Assembly (NCBI GenBank): GCA_030681895.1
Contig: JAUXRI010000333.1
Span: 1-64,000 of the forward strand
Length of the DNA: 64,000 bases
Reading direction: 5' to 3'
From: Myxococcales bacterium
Lineage (GTDB): Bacteria > Myxococcota > Myxococcia > Myxococcales > Myxococcaceae
A program made the translations under genes and the position numbers. This document shows positions 1 through 8,596 of this stretch, in pieces (position 1 is the stretch's first letter; each line of letters begins with the position of its first letter). A model generated the notes under the pieces. The model saw only the letters and a program-made list of their open reading frames with translations, searched no databases and had not been told where the DNA came from.

Positions 1-135
1 GCCGCCACCTGATGCGAGGCCGCCGCCTGATGCGAGGCCGCCGCCTGATGCGAGGCCGCCGCCAGATGCGCCGCCGCCGCCTGATGCGAGGCCGCCGCCA
101 GATGCGCCGCCGCCGCCTGCTGCGCCGCCGCCGGC
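1..135. repeat. 18-bp tandem repeat coding LASGGG
   Basis: Near-perfect 18-bp tandem units (gatgcgaggccgccgcct and one-base variants) fill the left edge. On the minus strand they encode repeats of Leu-Ala-Ser-Gly-Gly-Gly and the variant Gly-Ala-Ser-Gly-Gly-Gly in the lipoprotein linker. The array runs to base 1 and probably continues outside the window. Confidence 0.8.
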
Positions 136-366
136 TGCTGCAAAGCCCGCGAAGCAACTCCCGGACACACATCTCTGTCCCGCACTGCATGCTCGGCACG
201 CCACGCCACGCGTTCCGCATTCGGAGTCGAGAACTCCCGCCGAGCACGCCCTCTTCGAGTCGCAGCAGCCATCACAGTTCGCGGGCGAGCAGGAGTCTCG
301 AGGAACGCTTCCGCTGCACGAAAGAAGGACGACTGCCACGCCCAACGCCATCAACGAAGCTCGCAT
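1..366 (-). CDS. Cys-motif, Gly-rich lipoprotein (3' end outside window)
   Basis: This is a lipoprotein reading leftward off the window edge, so its C-terminus is missing. The ATG is at 366-364. The first 17 residues form a signal peptide ending in a lipobox LLSC (C17). Next comes a Cys-rich block of about 45 residues with the spacing CDGCCD...CSAG...CGTRG..C..C.AG..C, a pattern often seen in the N-terminal region of myxobacterial surface lipoproteins. It is followed by a low-complexity Gly/Ala/Ser linker built from LASGGG repeats. Any functional domain would lie beyond the linker, off the window. It probably sits in the cell envelope. Function is unknown. The frame stays open from 366 to base 1, and codons end mostly in G or C. 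Confidence 0.75.
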   Translation of the reverse strand, partial: MRASLMALGVAVVLLSCSGSVPRDSCSPANCDGCCDSKRACSAGVLDSECGTRGVACRACSAGQRCVSGSCFAGFAAAGGGAAGGGGASGGGLASGGGGASGGGLASGGGLASGGGLASGGG

Positions 367-457
367 GACGCCAACACTAGGAGCCGCTGTGCCGGTTGCC
401 TGGAGGTGGACCTTGAATGTTAGGCGATGTGAGCAGCGTCAGAGCGAGCGCACCCGT

Positions 458-1414
458 TCAGGGGCACGGCTTGCCGTTCACGTCGAGCCACGCCAGGCAC
501 GCCTTCATGCTGCCCGTCGCCAACGCGAGGCAGGTGTCGGCGGCGCCGTAATACATGTGAATGGTGTCGCCATCTTTCGCGAGCGTGGTGCCGCAGGGGA
601 ACGCGACGTAGCCGACGTCGCCATTGCGCTCGTAGTCCGTCTCGGGGCCGAAGACCCACTCGTCACCGCGCAGCAGACACACCGTCGGGTCGTCGAGTTT
701 GAAGAGCGCGAGGCCCAGCCGGTACAGGCTGCCTGCCGCCGTGTGCCGCACCCCGTGGTACAGCATCAGCCACCCTCGCGGCGTCTCGATGAGTGGCGGC
801 GACAACCCCACCTTGTTCGCGTCCCACCACGAGCCCTTGCGCGCCTTGAGCATCATCTTGTGATTGCCCCAGTTGCGCAGGTCCGGAGAGAACGACACCC
901 AGATGTGCGCGCCGAGGTCGGTCACGGGCCGGTGAATGAGCGCGAAGTTGCCGTCGATGCGACGAGGCAGGAGCGCCGCGTCTTTGTCGTCCGGCTGCAT
1001 CACCAGGCCGTAGCGCTCGAACTGCTTGAAGTCGGTCGTCGTCGCGACCGCCACGCCAGGCCCGCCTGGGCTGAAGGCCGTGTACGCGATGACGTAGCGC
1101 TGCAGCTCCTCGACCCAGGTGATGCGCGGGTCCTCGATGCCCCACAGCTCCTCGGGGTGCAGGCCTGGCTGTGGCACCAGCGTGGGCTTCTCGTCGATGA
1201 CCCACCCGTCGACGCCATTCACCGAGCGCGCGGCGCAGAAGTGCGAGTGGCCACGACGGTCCTCCACGCGGCACAGCAGCAACGTCGTGCCATCTCGCAG
1301 CACCGTCGCCGCCGCGTTGAAGACGGTGTGCGCGGGGTAGGGCCAGTCGGCAGCCGTGAGAATCGGATTCTTCGCGTAGCGCTCGAACAACACCGGGTAG
1401 CCGTGCGCGCTCAT
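458..1414 (-). CDS. GH130-family glycosidase/phosphorylase
   Basis: Predicted five-bladed beta-propeller enzyme of the GH130 (PH1107-related) family, which acts on beta-mannosides by phosphorolysis or hydrolysis. The 318 residues are a normal family length. Family-like segments are RYAKNPIL near the start, GIEDPR around residues 92-97, SPPLIETPRGWLMLYHG near 205-220, and YYGAADT near the end. There is no signal peptide, so it should be cytoplasmic. Its ATG overlaps the stop of the upstream glycosyltransferase by 4 bp (ATGA), which suggests translational coupling. The pair probably makes or recycles a mannose-containing oligosaccharide. Exact substrate and phosphorylase versus hydrolase activity cannot be decided here. 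Confidence 0.85.
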   Translation of the reverse strand: MSAHGYPVLFERYAKNPILTAADWPYPAHTVFNAAATVLRDGTTLLLCRVEDRRGHSHFCAARSVNGVDGWVIDEKPTLVPQPGLHPEELWGIEDPRITWVEELQRYVIAYTAFSPGGPGVAVATTTDFKQFERYGLVMQPDDKDAALLPRRIDGNFALIHRPVTDLGAHIWVSFSPDLRNWGNHKMMLKARKGSWWDANKVGLSPPLIETPRGWLMLYHGVRHTAAGSLYRLGLALFKLDDPTVCLLRGDEWVFGPETDYERNGDVGYVAFPCGTTLAKDGDTIHMYYGAADTCLALATGSMKACLAWLDVNGKPCP

Positions 1415-3747
1415 GATGACGCGCTCACGGTCAACGGCTGTTGCACGACGTGAAGGGCCCTCGGCAGCGCAACGGCCGTCGGCCCGCCGCTGACGGTCAC
1501 CCGGTCAGCCGCCCGCAGCTCGCTCAACGCCATCAGGAAGGACAACGTCGACTCGGCGCCCTGGTTCTCGTTGAGCCGGTCGCTGTGCAGGCCGTCGCGG
1601 CACCCTCCCGTCCGCGCGTCGTACACCTGCGCCTGGCGTACGTTCTGGCCGAGGAACCAGTGGAAGGCCCAGCGCGCGTGCTCCAGCCAGCGCTCGGCCC
1701 CCGTCACGCGGTGCGCTTCGAGGCAGGCCGACACCATCGCGCACGCCTCGACGGGCTGCTGGTCGAACGTCGCGCGCGCGCCTTCATGGGCGGAGTAGCC
1801 ATTCGTGCCGACCGGCGAGAAGGTGCCATCGAGCGCCATGTGCTCGTCGACGAGCCACTCGAGCGAGTTCAACGCCACCCGCATCAGCTCCGGGTCTGCC
1901 AGCCGCACGGCCGCCACCAGCAGCGCCTGTGGCAGGCGCGCGTTGCAGTACGTCAGGCGGTCTTCGAACCATTGCCACTCCGGCCGGCTCGAGAAGCGAA
2001 AGCCCTCCAGCAGGCGCGCGCCGAGCGTCGCGCGGAGCTCTCGGACTTTGGCGTCGTGAGGGAAGGCGCGGCTGTGTTCGTCGAAGCCCAGGAGCACGTA
2101 CGCGACGGCCCTCGGGCTCGAGAGGGTGGGCACCGCCGCGAGCGCGTTCTGAAAGAGGGTGTCGCTCGCGCCGCGCCGCCCCGGGTCCTTCGAGCGGCCC
2201 ACCACCGTCCCCAGCGCCCAGAGCGTTCGCCCCAGGCTGTCATCGGACGCCGGCTCGGCGCGCCACTGGCGCCCCCACGAGAGGAAGTTCTTGAAGCGCC
2301 CCGCCTCGTCGTCGAACGCGGTGGCGACGAAGGCCAGGTACCGCGTGGCCAGCGCCCGCACGAGCTCGGGCGCCTCGGTGCCGGCCTCTTCCACCAGCGT
2401 CAGAAGCAGCAGCGCGCGCGCGTTGTCGTCGACGCAGTAGCCGTCGTGCAGGCGCGGCACGTCGAAGAGCGCGTGCTGCAGAATGCCGGTGTCGTCGGTC
2501 ATCAGGCGCACGTGCGACAGGTTGACGGCAGGCAGCTCGGCGACCCGTCTCGCGCGCGTACGAGCCGACCGCCCTGCGCTCACGCGCTCCTCATGGCTGA
2601 CGCGGGCGTGCTCGAAGGCCTCGAGGTACCGCCGCGCGACGATGGGCCACCCCATGGTGCGCCCGAAGTCCGCCGCGCGTTGTTGCAGCTCGGCGCGCCG
2701 CTCTGGCGCATCGAGCAGCCCGATGACTTCCTTGGCGATGGCCCCCGAGTCTCGCCACGGCACGAGAATGCCGCGCCCCTCGGCGAGCAGCTCCTGGGCG
2801 TAGCGGTACGGCGTCGAGATGACGGCCTTGCCGCTGCCCACCGCGTACGCCAGCGTGCCCGAGGTGCTCTGCGCCTCGTTCTGGTACGGCGTGATGTAGA
2901 GGTCGGCCGCGCCGAGGAACTCCACCAGCTCCTCGTGGCTGACGAAGCGGTTGTGGAACAGCACGTTCGCGTCGACGCCCAGCCGCTCCGCGCGCGCCTG
3001 GAGCATCAGCCGGTACGTCTCGCCGTGGTGCTGCCTGACGTGCGGGTGTGTCGCGCCGAGCACGATGTAGTCGGTGTTGGGGTGCTCGCGCAGAATGGCG
3101 GGCATCGCGTCGATGACGTGCTCGATGCCCTTGTCCGGAGAAAGCAGCCCGAAGGTGAGAATCACGTGCCGGTCTTCGGCGCCCAGCACGGCCTTGCCGC
3201 GGGTCGGCACCACCGGAATGCCGTGGGGAATGACGTCGATTTTCGACGGGTCGATGCCGTGCACCGACTGGAGCAGCGCAGCCGCGTCGGCGCTCATCAC
3301 CACCACGCGCTCCGAGAGCCCGACGAGGGCCTCGAGCACCGCGCGTTGCCGCGCATCGGGCGCCGCGAGCACCGTGTGCAGCGTGGTGACGATGGGCATG
3401 CGCAGCGCGCGCAACAGCTCCAGCACGTTCGCGCCGGCGGGCCCTCCGAAGATGCCGTACTCGTGCTGCACGGAGAGGATGTCGGCCCCCTTCACATTGA
3501 TGAAGTCGGCCGCGCGCCGGTAGGCCTCGATGTCACCCTGCGGCACCTCGAAGCGTACGCGCGGGGGGTACGCGTGACGCGCGCCCGGGTCGTTCATCGC
3601 CACCACGAAAGACTCGACGGTCGGCGCCTCGCGCTCGATGGCCGTCATGAGGTCGGTCGTGAAGGTGGCGATGCCGCAGTGCCGGGGCAGGTGGTTGCCC
3701 AGCATGGCGATGGTGTGAATGGGCGTGTGCCCGCGAGTCGTGCCCAT
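1411..3747 (-). CDS. GT4 glycosyltransferase with C-terminal helical domain
   Basis: A two-part protein of 778 residues. The N-terminal half (about 1-370) is a GT-B fold family-4 glycosyltransferase: HCGIATF near residue 25 for the acceptor domain, then VLTFGLLSPDKGIEH and a NEAQSTSGTLAYAVGSGKAV segment typical of the nucleotide-sugar-binding domain. The C-terminal half (about 400-778) resembles alpha/alpha-toroid proteins found fused to or beside such transferases. I chose the ATG at 3747 because GGAG lies 8 bases upstream and homology to the transferase fold begins right after it; the frame stays open further upstream without family-like sequence. It precedes and overlaps the GH130 gene, forming a two-gene operon. 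Confidence 0.85.
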   Translation of the reverse strand: MGTTRGHTPIHTIAMLGNHLPRHCGIATFTTDLMTAIEREAPTVESFVVAMNDPGARHAYPPRVRFEVPQGDIEAYRRAADFINVKGADILSVQHEYGIFGGPAGANVLELLRALRMPIVTTLHTVLAAPDARQRAVLEALVGLSERVVVMSADAAALLQSVHGIDPSKIDVIPHGIPVVPTRGKAVLGAEDRHVILTFGLLSPDKGIEHVIDAMPAILREHPNTDYIVLGATHPHVRQHHGETYRLMLQARAERLGVDANVLFHNRFVSHEELVEFLGAADLYITPYQNEAQSTSGTLAYAVGSGKAVISTPYRYAQELLAEGRGILVPWRDSGAIAKEVIGLLDAPERRAELQQRAADFGRTMGWPIVARRYLEAFEHARVSHEERVSAGRSARTRARRVAELPAVNLSHVRLMTDDTGILQHALFDVPRLHDGYCVDDNARALLLLTLVEEAGTEAPELVRALATRYLAFVATAFDDEAGRFKNFLSWGRQWRAEPASDDSLGRTLWALGTVVGRSKDPGRRGASDTLFQNALAAVPTLSSPRAVAYVLLGFDEHSRAFPHDAKVRELRATLGARLLEGFRFSSRPEWQWFEDRLTYCNARLPQALLVAAVRLADPELMRVALNSLEWLVDEHMALDGTFSPVGTNGYSAHEGARATFDQQPVEACAMVSACLEAHRVTGAERWLEHARWAFHWFLGQNVRQAQVYDARTGGCRDGLHSDRLNENQGAESTLSFLMALSELRAADRVTVSGGPTAVALPRALHVVQQPLTVSASS

Positions 3748-4137
3748 GAAAATCGCTCCGATGTCCGAGAAACTGCACGGCCGACGGCGGCGCGTGTCGG
3801 CTGTCGATGCAAGGAGGGTGCGCGAGACGACCTTCCGAAACCGCATCCCGCAGAGCTCCGCGCCGGGGAGAACCCAGCCGTTGCGTGACGTCCCGCTCGA
3901 GTCCATCACTTCGACGCCATCGAAGTGGTGCCATGCGCCATCGGCATCGTGCGCTGTCGGCCTGACCGATCAGCAGCGCCCGTCAGACGTGCAGCCGGCG
4001 CTCCGTTCGCTGCGTTCGGGTCGTTTCAGCCGCTTGGCGTGCAGCTGTAGGTCTTCGGCGTTCACCGTCACACCCATGTCAAAGAGATTGCTGATCCTCC
4101 GGGTATTCAGCCGCGCCAACTCATGGACAATGCAGGC
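3748..4137. other. Divergent intergenic region
   Basis: About 390 bases between the leftward glycosyltransferase gene and the rightward LysM gene. It must carry both promoters, but I could not identify convincing -35/-10 pairs. No small gene, RNA or repeat is evident. The glycosyltransferase frame remains open into it as far as 3909 without family-like sequence. Confidence 0.5.
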
Positions 4138-5664
4138 ATGGACTACCGGATTCAGCGTGGCGACACCCTCTCGGCCCTGGCGAAGAAGTTCAACACCACG
4201 GTGGAGAAGCTCGCGCAGGCCAACAACATCGCCGACCCCGACAAGATTTTTGCGGGCGCATCGCTGAAGGTGCCCGATGGCTTCGACACCAACCGGCCTG
4301 CCGAGGCGCCGAACGGTGAAGACCGGCCCGTCGACCCAGACCGCCGCACCCCGAGCCCGACCGGCCCTGCCGTCGATGGCAACGGCCGCACGCACCCCAC
4401 CACCAGCGACGGCACGCCGATGTTCCGCCAGGGCGACGCGGAGTGGGGCTCGAGAGCGCTGGGCACGGGCTCGTCGGTCGGCCGTGCTGGCTGCGCGATG
4501 ACGGCGACAGCGATGGCCATCAGCCGCATCTCGGGCAACACGGTGAACCCCGGCGAGCTCGACCGTTACCTTGATGCCAATGGCGGCTACTCGGGCAACG
4601 GCCTCAACTGGGATGTTGCCGCGCGCTCGCAGGGCCTCACCGCGAACAGCCCTGCGTGGAGCATGGACACCATCAATCGCAACCTCGACCAGGGGCGGCC
4701 GGTGGTGGCTGGCGTCGACTACAAAGCCGGCAGCAACGGCGGCGCGAACGGCACCGACCACTGGGTCACCATCACGCGGCGCGAGCGTGATGCGCAGGGC
4801 AACAGCGTCTACGTGGGCGTCGACCCCGCGAACGGGCGCGAGTTCCGCATGCGCGAGCAGGGCGGTCGCCTCGTCGGCGAGAGCGGCGGCAAGACGTACA
4901 ACACCACGGGCCAGCTGCGCACCTTCAGCGGCGGCAACCCGACGCCGGCTGGTGAGACGCGCCCCACCGGCACCACACCTCCGACGGACGGTGCGCCGCG
5001 GCCGACTGGCACGGGTGGCTCGACCGATGTCTCTCAGCTCGGTTCGCTGTCGTCCCGCTACGAGTCGAACGGAGACCCCGGCATGGTGTCGTCGGGCCGC
5101 GGCGACCGCGGTGGCGTCAGCTACGGCAGCTACCAGTTCGCGACGAACACCGGCTCGGCGCGTTCGTTCTCCGATTGGCTGCAGCGCACGCACCCCGACA
5201 TCGGCCGGCCGCTCGCGGGGTTGAACCCCGGCACGCCGGAGTTCTCGAGCGCGTGGCGGGAGATTGCAGGTCAGCACCGCGAGGCGTTCCAGGCGGCGCA
5301 GCACGACTACATCGCGAGCCGCTTCTATGAGCCCGCGAAGCGCAACGCCGAGCGGGCCGTGCCGGGCCTCGACTTCAGTCAGCGCAGCCGCGCGCTCAAC
5401 GACGTGTTGTGGAGCGTCGGGGTGCAGCACGGCCAGGAAGGCGCCGGCACCATCTTCGGGCGCGCGCTTCAGGGCCGAGACGTGGCGCAGATGAGCGACG
5501 CCGACATCATTCGCGCGGTGTACCAGGAGCGCGGCAAGCGCACGCAGGGTGGAGAGCTGTACTACTTCACGCGCAGCTCGGCTGACGTGCAGGCCGGTGT
5601 CGCCAACCGCTTCCGCTCGGAGCAGCGTGACGCGCTCGCGGCGCTTGGCCAGTCGGGGAGCTGA
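4138..5664 (+). CDS. LysM - C39-like peptidase - VgrG3-type lysozyme-like protein
   Basis: A 508-residue modular protein. Residues 1-48 are a LysM peptidoglycan-binding module (YRIQRGDTLSALAKKF). After a Pro-rich linker, residues about 92-265 look like a C39-type cysteine peptidase, with C119 in GCAMTATAM, H208 in DHWVTI and D229 in VGVDP as the likely triad. Residues about 298-505 match the glycosidase-like domain seen at the C-terminus of VgrG-3-type proteins (RYESN, GRGDRGGVSYGSYQF), with E309 a catalytic candidate. No signal peptide is visible, so export would need another route. The ATG at 4138 was preferred over 4123 because the paralogue at 55625 starts at the same residue. Likely cell-wall-degrading; target unknown. 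Confidence 0.8.
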   Translation: MDYRIQRGDTLSALAKKFNTTVEKLAQANNIADPDKIFAGASLKVPDGFDTNRPAEAPNGEDRPVDPDRRTPSPTGPAVDGNGRTHPTTSDGTPMFRQGDAEWGSRALGTGSSVGRAGCAMTATAMAISRISGNTVNPGELDRYLDANGGYSGNGLNWDVAARSQGLTANSPAWSMDTINRNLDQGRPVVAGVDYKAGSNGGANGTDHWVTITRRERDAQGNSVYVGVDPANGREFRMREQGGRLVGESGGKTYNTTGQLRTFSGGNPTPAGETRPTGTTPPTDGAPRPTGTGGSTDVSQLGSLSSRYESNGDPGMVSSGRGDRGGVSYGSYQFATNTGSARSFSDWLQRTHPDIGRPLAGLNPGTPEFSSAWREIAGQHREAFQAAQHDYIASRFYEPAKRNAERAVPGLDFSQRSRALNDVLWSVGVQHGQEGAGTIFGRALQGRDVAQMSDADIIRAVYQERGKRTQGGELYYFTRSSADVQAGVANRFRSEQRDALAALGQSGS

Positions 5665-5760
5665 CCGCGGGAGGGAGAGGCGGTTCCATCGCGGCGCTGC
5701 TTCACGCCGCGCTGTCGCGTTGATTCTCGTGCAGCCCCGACTGCTTCGAAGCGTTGAGCG

Positions 5761-6669
5761 ATGCTGTGGCTGATCAGCCGCTGTGCGGCCTCTGAGGCGC
5801 GTCCGACGACGAAGGAGGCGTCCCACGAGCCGCGGCGCCGTGCCTCCCCTCTCTCGACGCGTCCGTGGTTGGAACGCTGGCCCGGGGTGTGCTGTCTCAG
5901 TGCTGCCGTGACGACCCTCCTGGCTCTGTTGCTCTCGACCGCGCCGTGGCCTGCGCCCGACACGCAGCTGCACGTGCTGCGGCTGCCTCCGCTCGCCTCG
6001 CGCATTCGTATCGCCGTCGACGCTGGCCACGGAGCGCCAGGCAACACCGGCAACTGGGGCTGCCACTGTCAACGCGAGGCCGACGAGACGCTCGTCGAGG
6101 CGATGGAGCTGTCTCGACGGCTCCGCCGGTTCGGCTTCACGGTGCTCGAGACGCGCACGACGGAAGAAGGAACGAAGTACCCGGCGCGCATCGCCGCCAT
6201 CGAGCGCTTCAAGCCGCACCTCGTCGTCAGCCTGCACACGGACGCGCGCGCCGATGCCTGGCCCATCGAGACCCACCCGGACGGCGGCGTGTGCTTCGCG
6301 AATCGCAGCGACCCGGGGTTCTCGGTGTTGTGGAGCGAAGAGGGTGCCCGCTCCGTCGTGCGCGCGCGTGAGACGTGGGGCCGCGCGGTGAGTGAAGCGC
6401 TGCGTGAGGCCGGGTTCCTTCCGTACTCCGGTGACGACTACGGGAGCCTGTACAAGACTGACGCCGCGCCCGCGTGTTTCGTCGACGCGCGGCCGATGAA
6501 ACAGCGGGTGTACTTCTTACGCGCGACCTCGGTGGCGCCGGTCGTCATCGTCGAGACCCACCACGCGCTCGACCCCCTCGAGGTGGCGCGCTGGCACGAC
6601 GCAGACACGCACGACGCGTTCGCCGCCGCCATCGCCAGCGCCGCGCTCAAAGTGGTCGAGCAGCGGTGA
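5761..6669 (+). CDS. N-acetylmuramoyl-L-alanine amidase (Amidase_3)
   Basis: Predicted zinc amidase that cleaves the bond between muramic acid and the stem peptide. Family motifs: RIRIAVDAGHG around residue 83 (first zinc His), READETLVEAMELSRRL (zinc Glu), SLHTDARAD (second His) and VVIVETHH near residue 265 (catalytic-Glu region). A hydrophobic segment at about residues 46-56 looks like a signal anchor, so it acts in the periplasm. The start is uncertain: the first 40 residues are Arg/Ala-rich and a GTG near 5887 would give a shorter signal peptide. Its 3' end overlaps the convergent Lgt-like gene by 23 bp. It follows another wall-active gene, but the 96-bp gap does not prove an operon. Confidence 0.85.
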   Translation: MLWLISRCAASEARPTTKEASHEPRRRASPLSTRPWLERWPGVCCLSAAVTTLLALLLSTAPWPAPDTQLHVLRLPPLASRIRIAVDAGHGAPGNTGNWGCHCQREADETLVEAMELSRRLRRFGFTVLETRTTEEGTKYPARIAAIERFKPHLVVSLHTDARADAWPIETHPDGGVCFANRSDPGFSVLWSEEGARSVVRARETWGRAVSEALREAGFLPYSGDDYGSLYKTDAAPACFVDARPMKQRVYFLRATSVAPVVIVETHHALDPLEVARWHDADTHDAFAAAIASAALKVVEQR

Positions 6670-7411
6670 CGAGGCTCGGGCGACGAGCCAGCACCACGAT
6701 GAGCGTGATGGCGATGACGACCACCGCGGCCCAGCCGATGCGCGAGCCAACGGAGGGCTCTGTTTCGGAGTAGCGGACGAACGGGTCGAACACCGAGACG
6801 ACGCCGTAGGTCGCGACGGCGACGAGGGTCAGCTCTCCCGCGAAGCGACGACGCAGGCCTCGCCACGACACGCCCGCCGCGAGCAACGCAAAGGCTCCCA
6901 GCAGGTAGAGCTGCGTGGGGTGGAGCCGAGCGCCGTGGAACGCCTCAGGCATCAGCCCCGACTCGGGAAGGACGAGACCCCACGGCAGCTCGGTCGGCCT
7001 TCCGAAGCAGCACCCGGCGAGGAAACAGCCGAAGCGCCCGACGCTCACCGCACTGGCCAATCCGATGACCGCCACGTCGAGGCTCGCGCCCAGTGGCTGC
7101 TTGAAAGCGAGGGTCACCAGCGCCGCACACGCCAGCGCCGCCAGCAGGCCCGGCGTCAGCGACAGCCCGCCGCTCATCCAGCCAGTCTGACGACTGATCT
7201 GCTCTGAGTTGATCAGCCACCAGCCGACCTTCGCGCCCAGGAGCATCGGGACAGGGATGAGGCACCCCATCACGGCTGCGGCCGCGACGGAGTAGCGCAG
7301 CCGCATCGCTGCGAGGAGGACGGCAACGAAGCCCGCTCCCAGCGCGGCGATCATCATCACCCCGTAGGAGTAGATGGCGACCTCGCCGACTCGAAAGAGA
7401 ACAGGGTACAC
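6647..7411 (-). CDS. Lgt-like prolipoprotein diacylglyceryl transferase homologue
   Basis: Polytopic membrane protein of 254 residues with about seven hydrophobic helices. It starts MYPVLFRVGEVAIYSYGVMM as Lgt proteins do and keeps the signature arginine in GRFGCFLAGCCFG and the HPTQLY motif. It departs from canonical Lgt: the usual HGGLLG motif is replaced by SGGLSLTPGL, losing the conserved His, and the GRxGNFxNGE signature has become Cys-rich. It may be a divergent second Lgt or have a changed acceptor. It ends a leftward block with dnaA and overlaps the amidase gene tail to tail. Confidence 0.75.
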   Translation of the reverse strand: MYPVLFRVGEVAIYSYGVMMIAALGAGFVAVLLAAMRLRYSVAAAAVMGCLIPVPMLLGAKVGWWLINSEQISRQTGWMSGGLSLTPGLLAALACAALVTLAFKQPLGASLDVAVIGLASAVSVGRFGCFLAGCCFGRPTELPWGLVLPESGLMPEAFHGARLHPTQLYLLGAFALLAAGVSWRGLRRRFAGELTLVAVATYGVVSVFDPFVRYSETEPSVGSRIGWAAVVVIAITLIVVLARRPSLVTAARPL

Positions 7412-7550
7412 GTGGCACTTCGTAGCGGCGGCACCCTCGAAGTCCCAGCCCCAGATTCGTTGACAGCGAGAAGCTGTCGATTCTGCCGCTGTGCCGGTTC
7501 GTGAAGGCGACGTTCGGCAAGACGCCCGAGTGGCGCGACGTGCCCTGGGC

Positions 7551-7970
7551 TCAGGGTTTGTGGTGTTTGACTGGGACGGGCTCTGCTTCGAGCCAGGTCA
7601 GCGTGACGTCGCGCGCGCAGATGGTGAAGTACTGCCACGACTCGCGTGTGTAGAAGGCGGCGAAGAAGCACCCTTCGGGAACGGGCGGGTGTTTCGCTCG
7701 AAGCTCATCGAACTGTGGCGAAGTCTCGTGGAGTTGGTCGATCCAGGGCAGCGCATCAGGTTGCTCGTGCGGCGCGTCCGGAGGCAAGCCCGCGAAGTAC
7801 TCCATTCCAGCGAAGTGCAGCCGGGCGAGCTGATCGGATGTCTGGTCGGCAGCCATCTTGAGCCTGACGTCGACGTCAACGGCGCGCGCCTCGTAGTCGA
7901 TGCCGATCTTCACGAGATACGCGTCGTGAAGCCCCCAAGGCATGGTCCGCATCACGTCGGTGAGCGTCAC
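7551..7970 (-). CDS. Hypothetical protein
   Basis: 139 residues starting with GTG. I recognise no family. It is soluble, with no signal peptide or membrane segment. Features include a Trp/Tyr/Phe-rich C-terminal third (GCFFAAFYTRESWQYFTICARDVTLTW) that would suit a small beta-sandwich. It lies 33 bp downstream of the DUF1801/YdeI gene on the same strand, so it may be cotranscribed with it and dnaA. The start could instead be the in-frame ATG a few codons later. Confidence 0.6.
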   Translation of the reverse strand: MTLTDVMRTMPWGLHDAYLVKIGIDYEARAVDVDVRLKMAADQTSDQLARLHFAGMEYFAGLPPDAPHEQPDALPWIDQLHETSPQFDELRAKHPPVPEGCFFAAFYTRESWQYFTICARDVTLTWLEAEPVPVKHHKP

Positions 7971-8003
7971 GGCTGGACCTCCGGAACTGCTCCGACAACG
8001 CTG

Positions 8004-8591
8004 TCAGTCGTCGAAGCCTTTTCCAGCCATGATCCGCGGAATCGACTTCTCGACCCGCGCCGCCCGCGTCGTCGACTGTTTGGCCTGCCCAATGAAATAC
8101 AAATAGCCCCGCTGTCGGCCCGGCGTCAGCGCCTCGAACGCGTCATTCAACGCAGCGTCATCCTCCAACCGCGCCTGGAGCTCGGCCGGCACGTCGTATT
8201 CTTCGACCTTCTTGAGCTTCACCTTCACGCCAGCCTGCTCGAGCGCGATGGCCTGCTTCACGAAGGCCTTCAGCGTGGGGGCCAGCTTCGTAACCTGCGC
8301 GACACTGGTGAACCGCACCTGCCGCGCCGACTGCACGTTCGGTGTCTGCTGAATCAGCACGCCCTTCGGGTCCGCGAGCAGCACACCCTTGGTGAACAAC
8401 ACCGCGCAGTAGTCCTTGAAGCCGTGGATCAGGACGATGTTCTTGTCCCGGTGCAGGTACGCGGGCACGCCCCACTTCAGCGCCTCCTCGACCGGGCACG
8501 AAAGCAGAATCGACCTCAGCTTCGCGTACTCGGCCTTCCACGGCGTGGCCTTCTCGAAGAACCAGTCGACCTTCGGGTTCGGCGCGCTCAT
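8004..8591 (-). CDS. DUF1801 - YdeI/OmpD-associated protein
   Basis: 195 residues in two parts. The N-terminal part (about 10-110) resembles the DUF1801 fold, with a conserved block around LRSILLSCPVEEALKWGVPAYLH and a mid-strand LIHGFKDYCAVLFTKG. The C-terminal part (about 130-195) matches the YdeI/OmpD-associated region: LTPGRQRGYLYFIGQAKQSTTRAARVEKSIPRIMAGKG. The biochemical role of this common cytoplasmic family is not firmly known; some members are linked to antimicrobial-peptide resistance. The gene begins 5 bp after the dnaA stop and is probably cotranscribed with dnaA. Confidence 0.85.
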   Translation of the reverse strand: MSAPNPKVDWFFEKATPWKAEYAKLRSILLSCPVEEALKWGVPAYLHRDKNIVLIHGFKDYCAVLFTKGVLLADPKGVLIQQTPNVQSARQVRFTSVAQVTKLAPTLKAFVKQAIALEQAGVKVKLKKVEEYDVPAELQARLEDDAALNDAFEALTPGRQRGYLYFIGQAKQSTTRAARVEKSIPRIMAGKGFDD

Positions 8592-8596
8592 GACGG

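Noticed and set aside
12..368. Arg-rich open frame (MRGRRL repeats) on the plus strand
   Set aside because: It is the reverse reading of the LASGGG tandem repeat of the lipoprotein on the minus strand, which has a lipobox and Cys motif.
1441..3888. 815-residue open frame on the plus strand
   Set aside because: It is antisense to the glycosyltransferase gene; composition is Arg/His/Val-rich with no motif.
3970..6276. Very long open frame on the minus strand
   Set aside because: It is antisense to the LysM-C39-lysozyme and amidase genes, is Arg/Ala-rich with no family motif, and reflects the G/C-rich third codon positions of the real genes.
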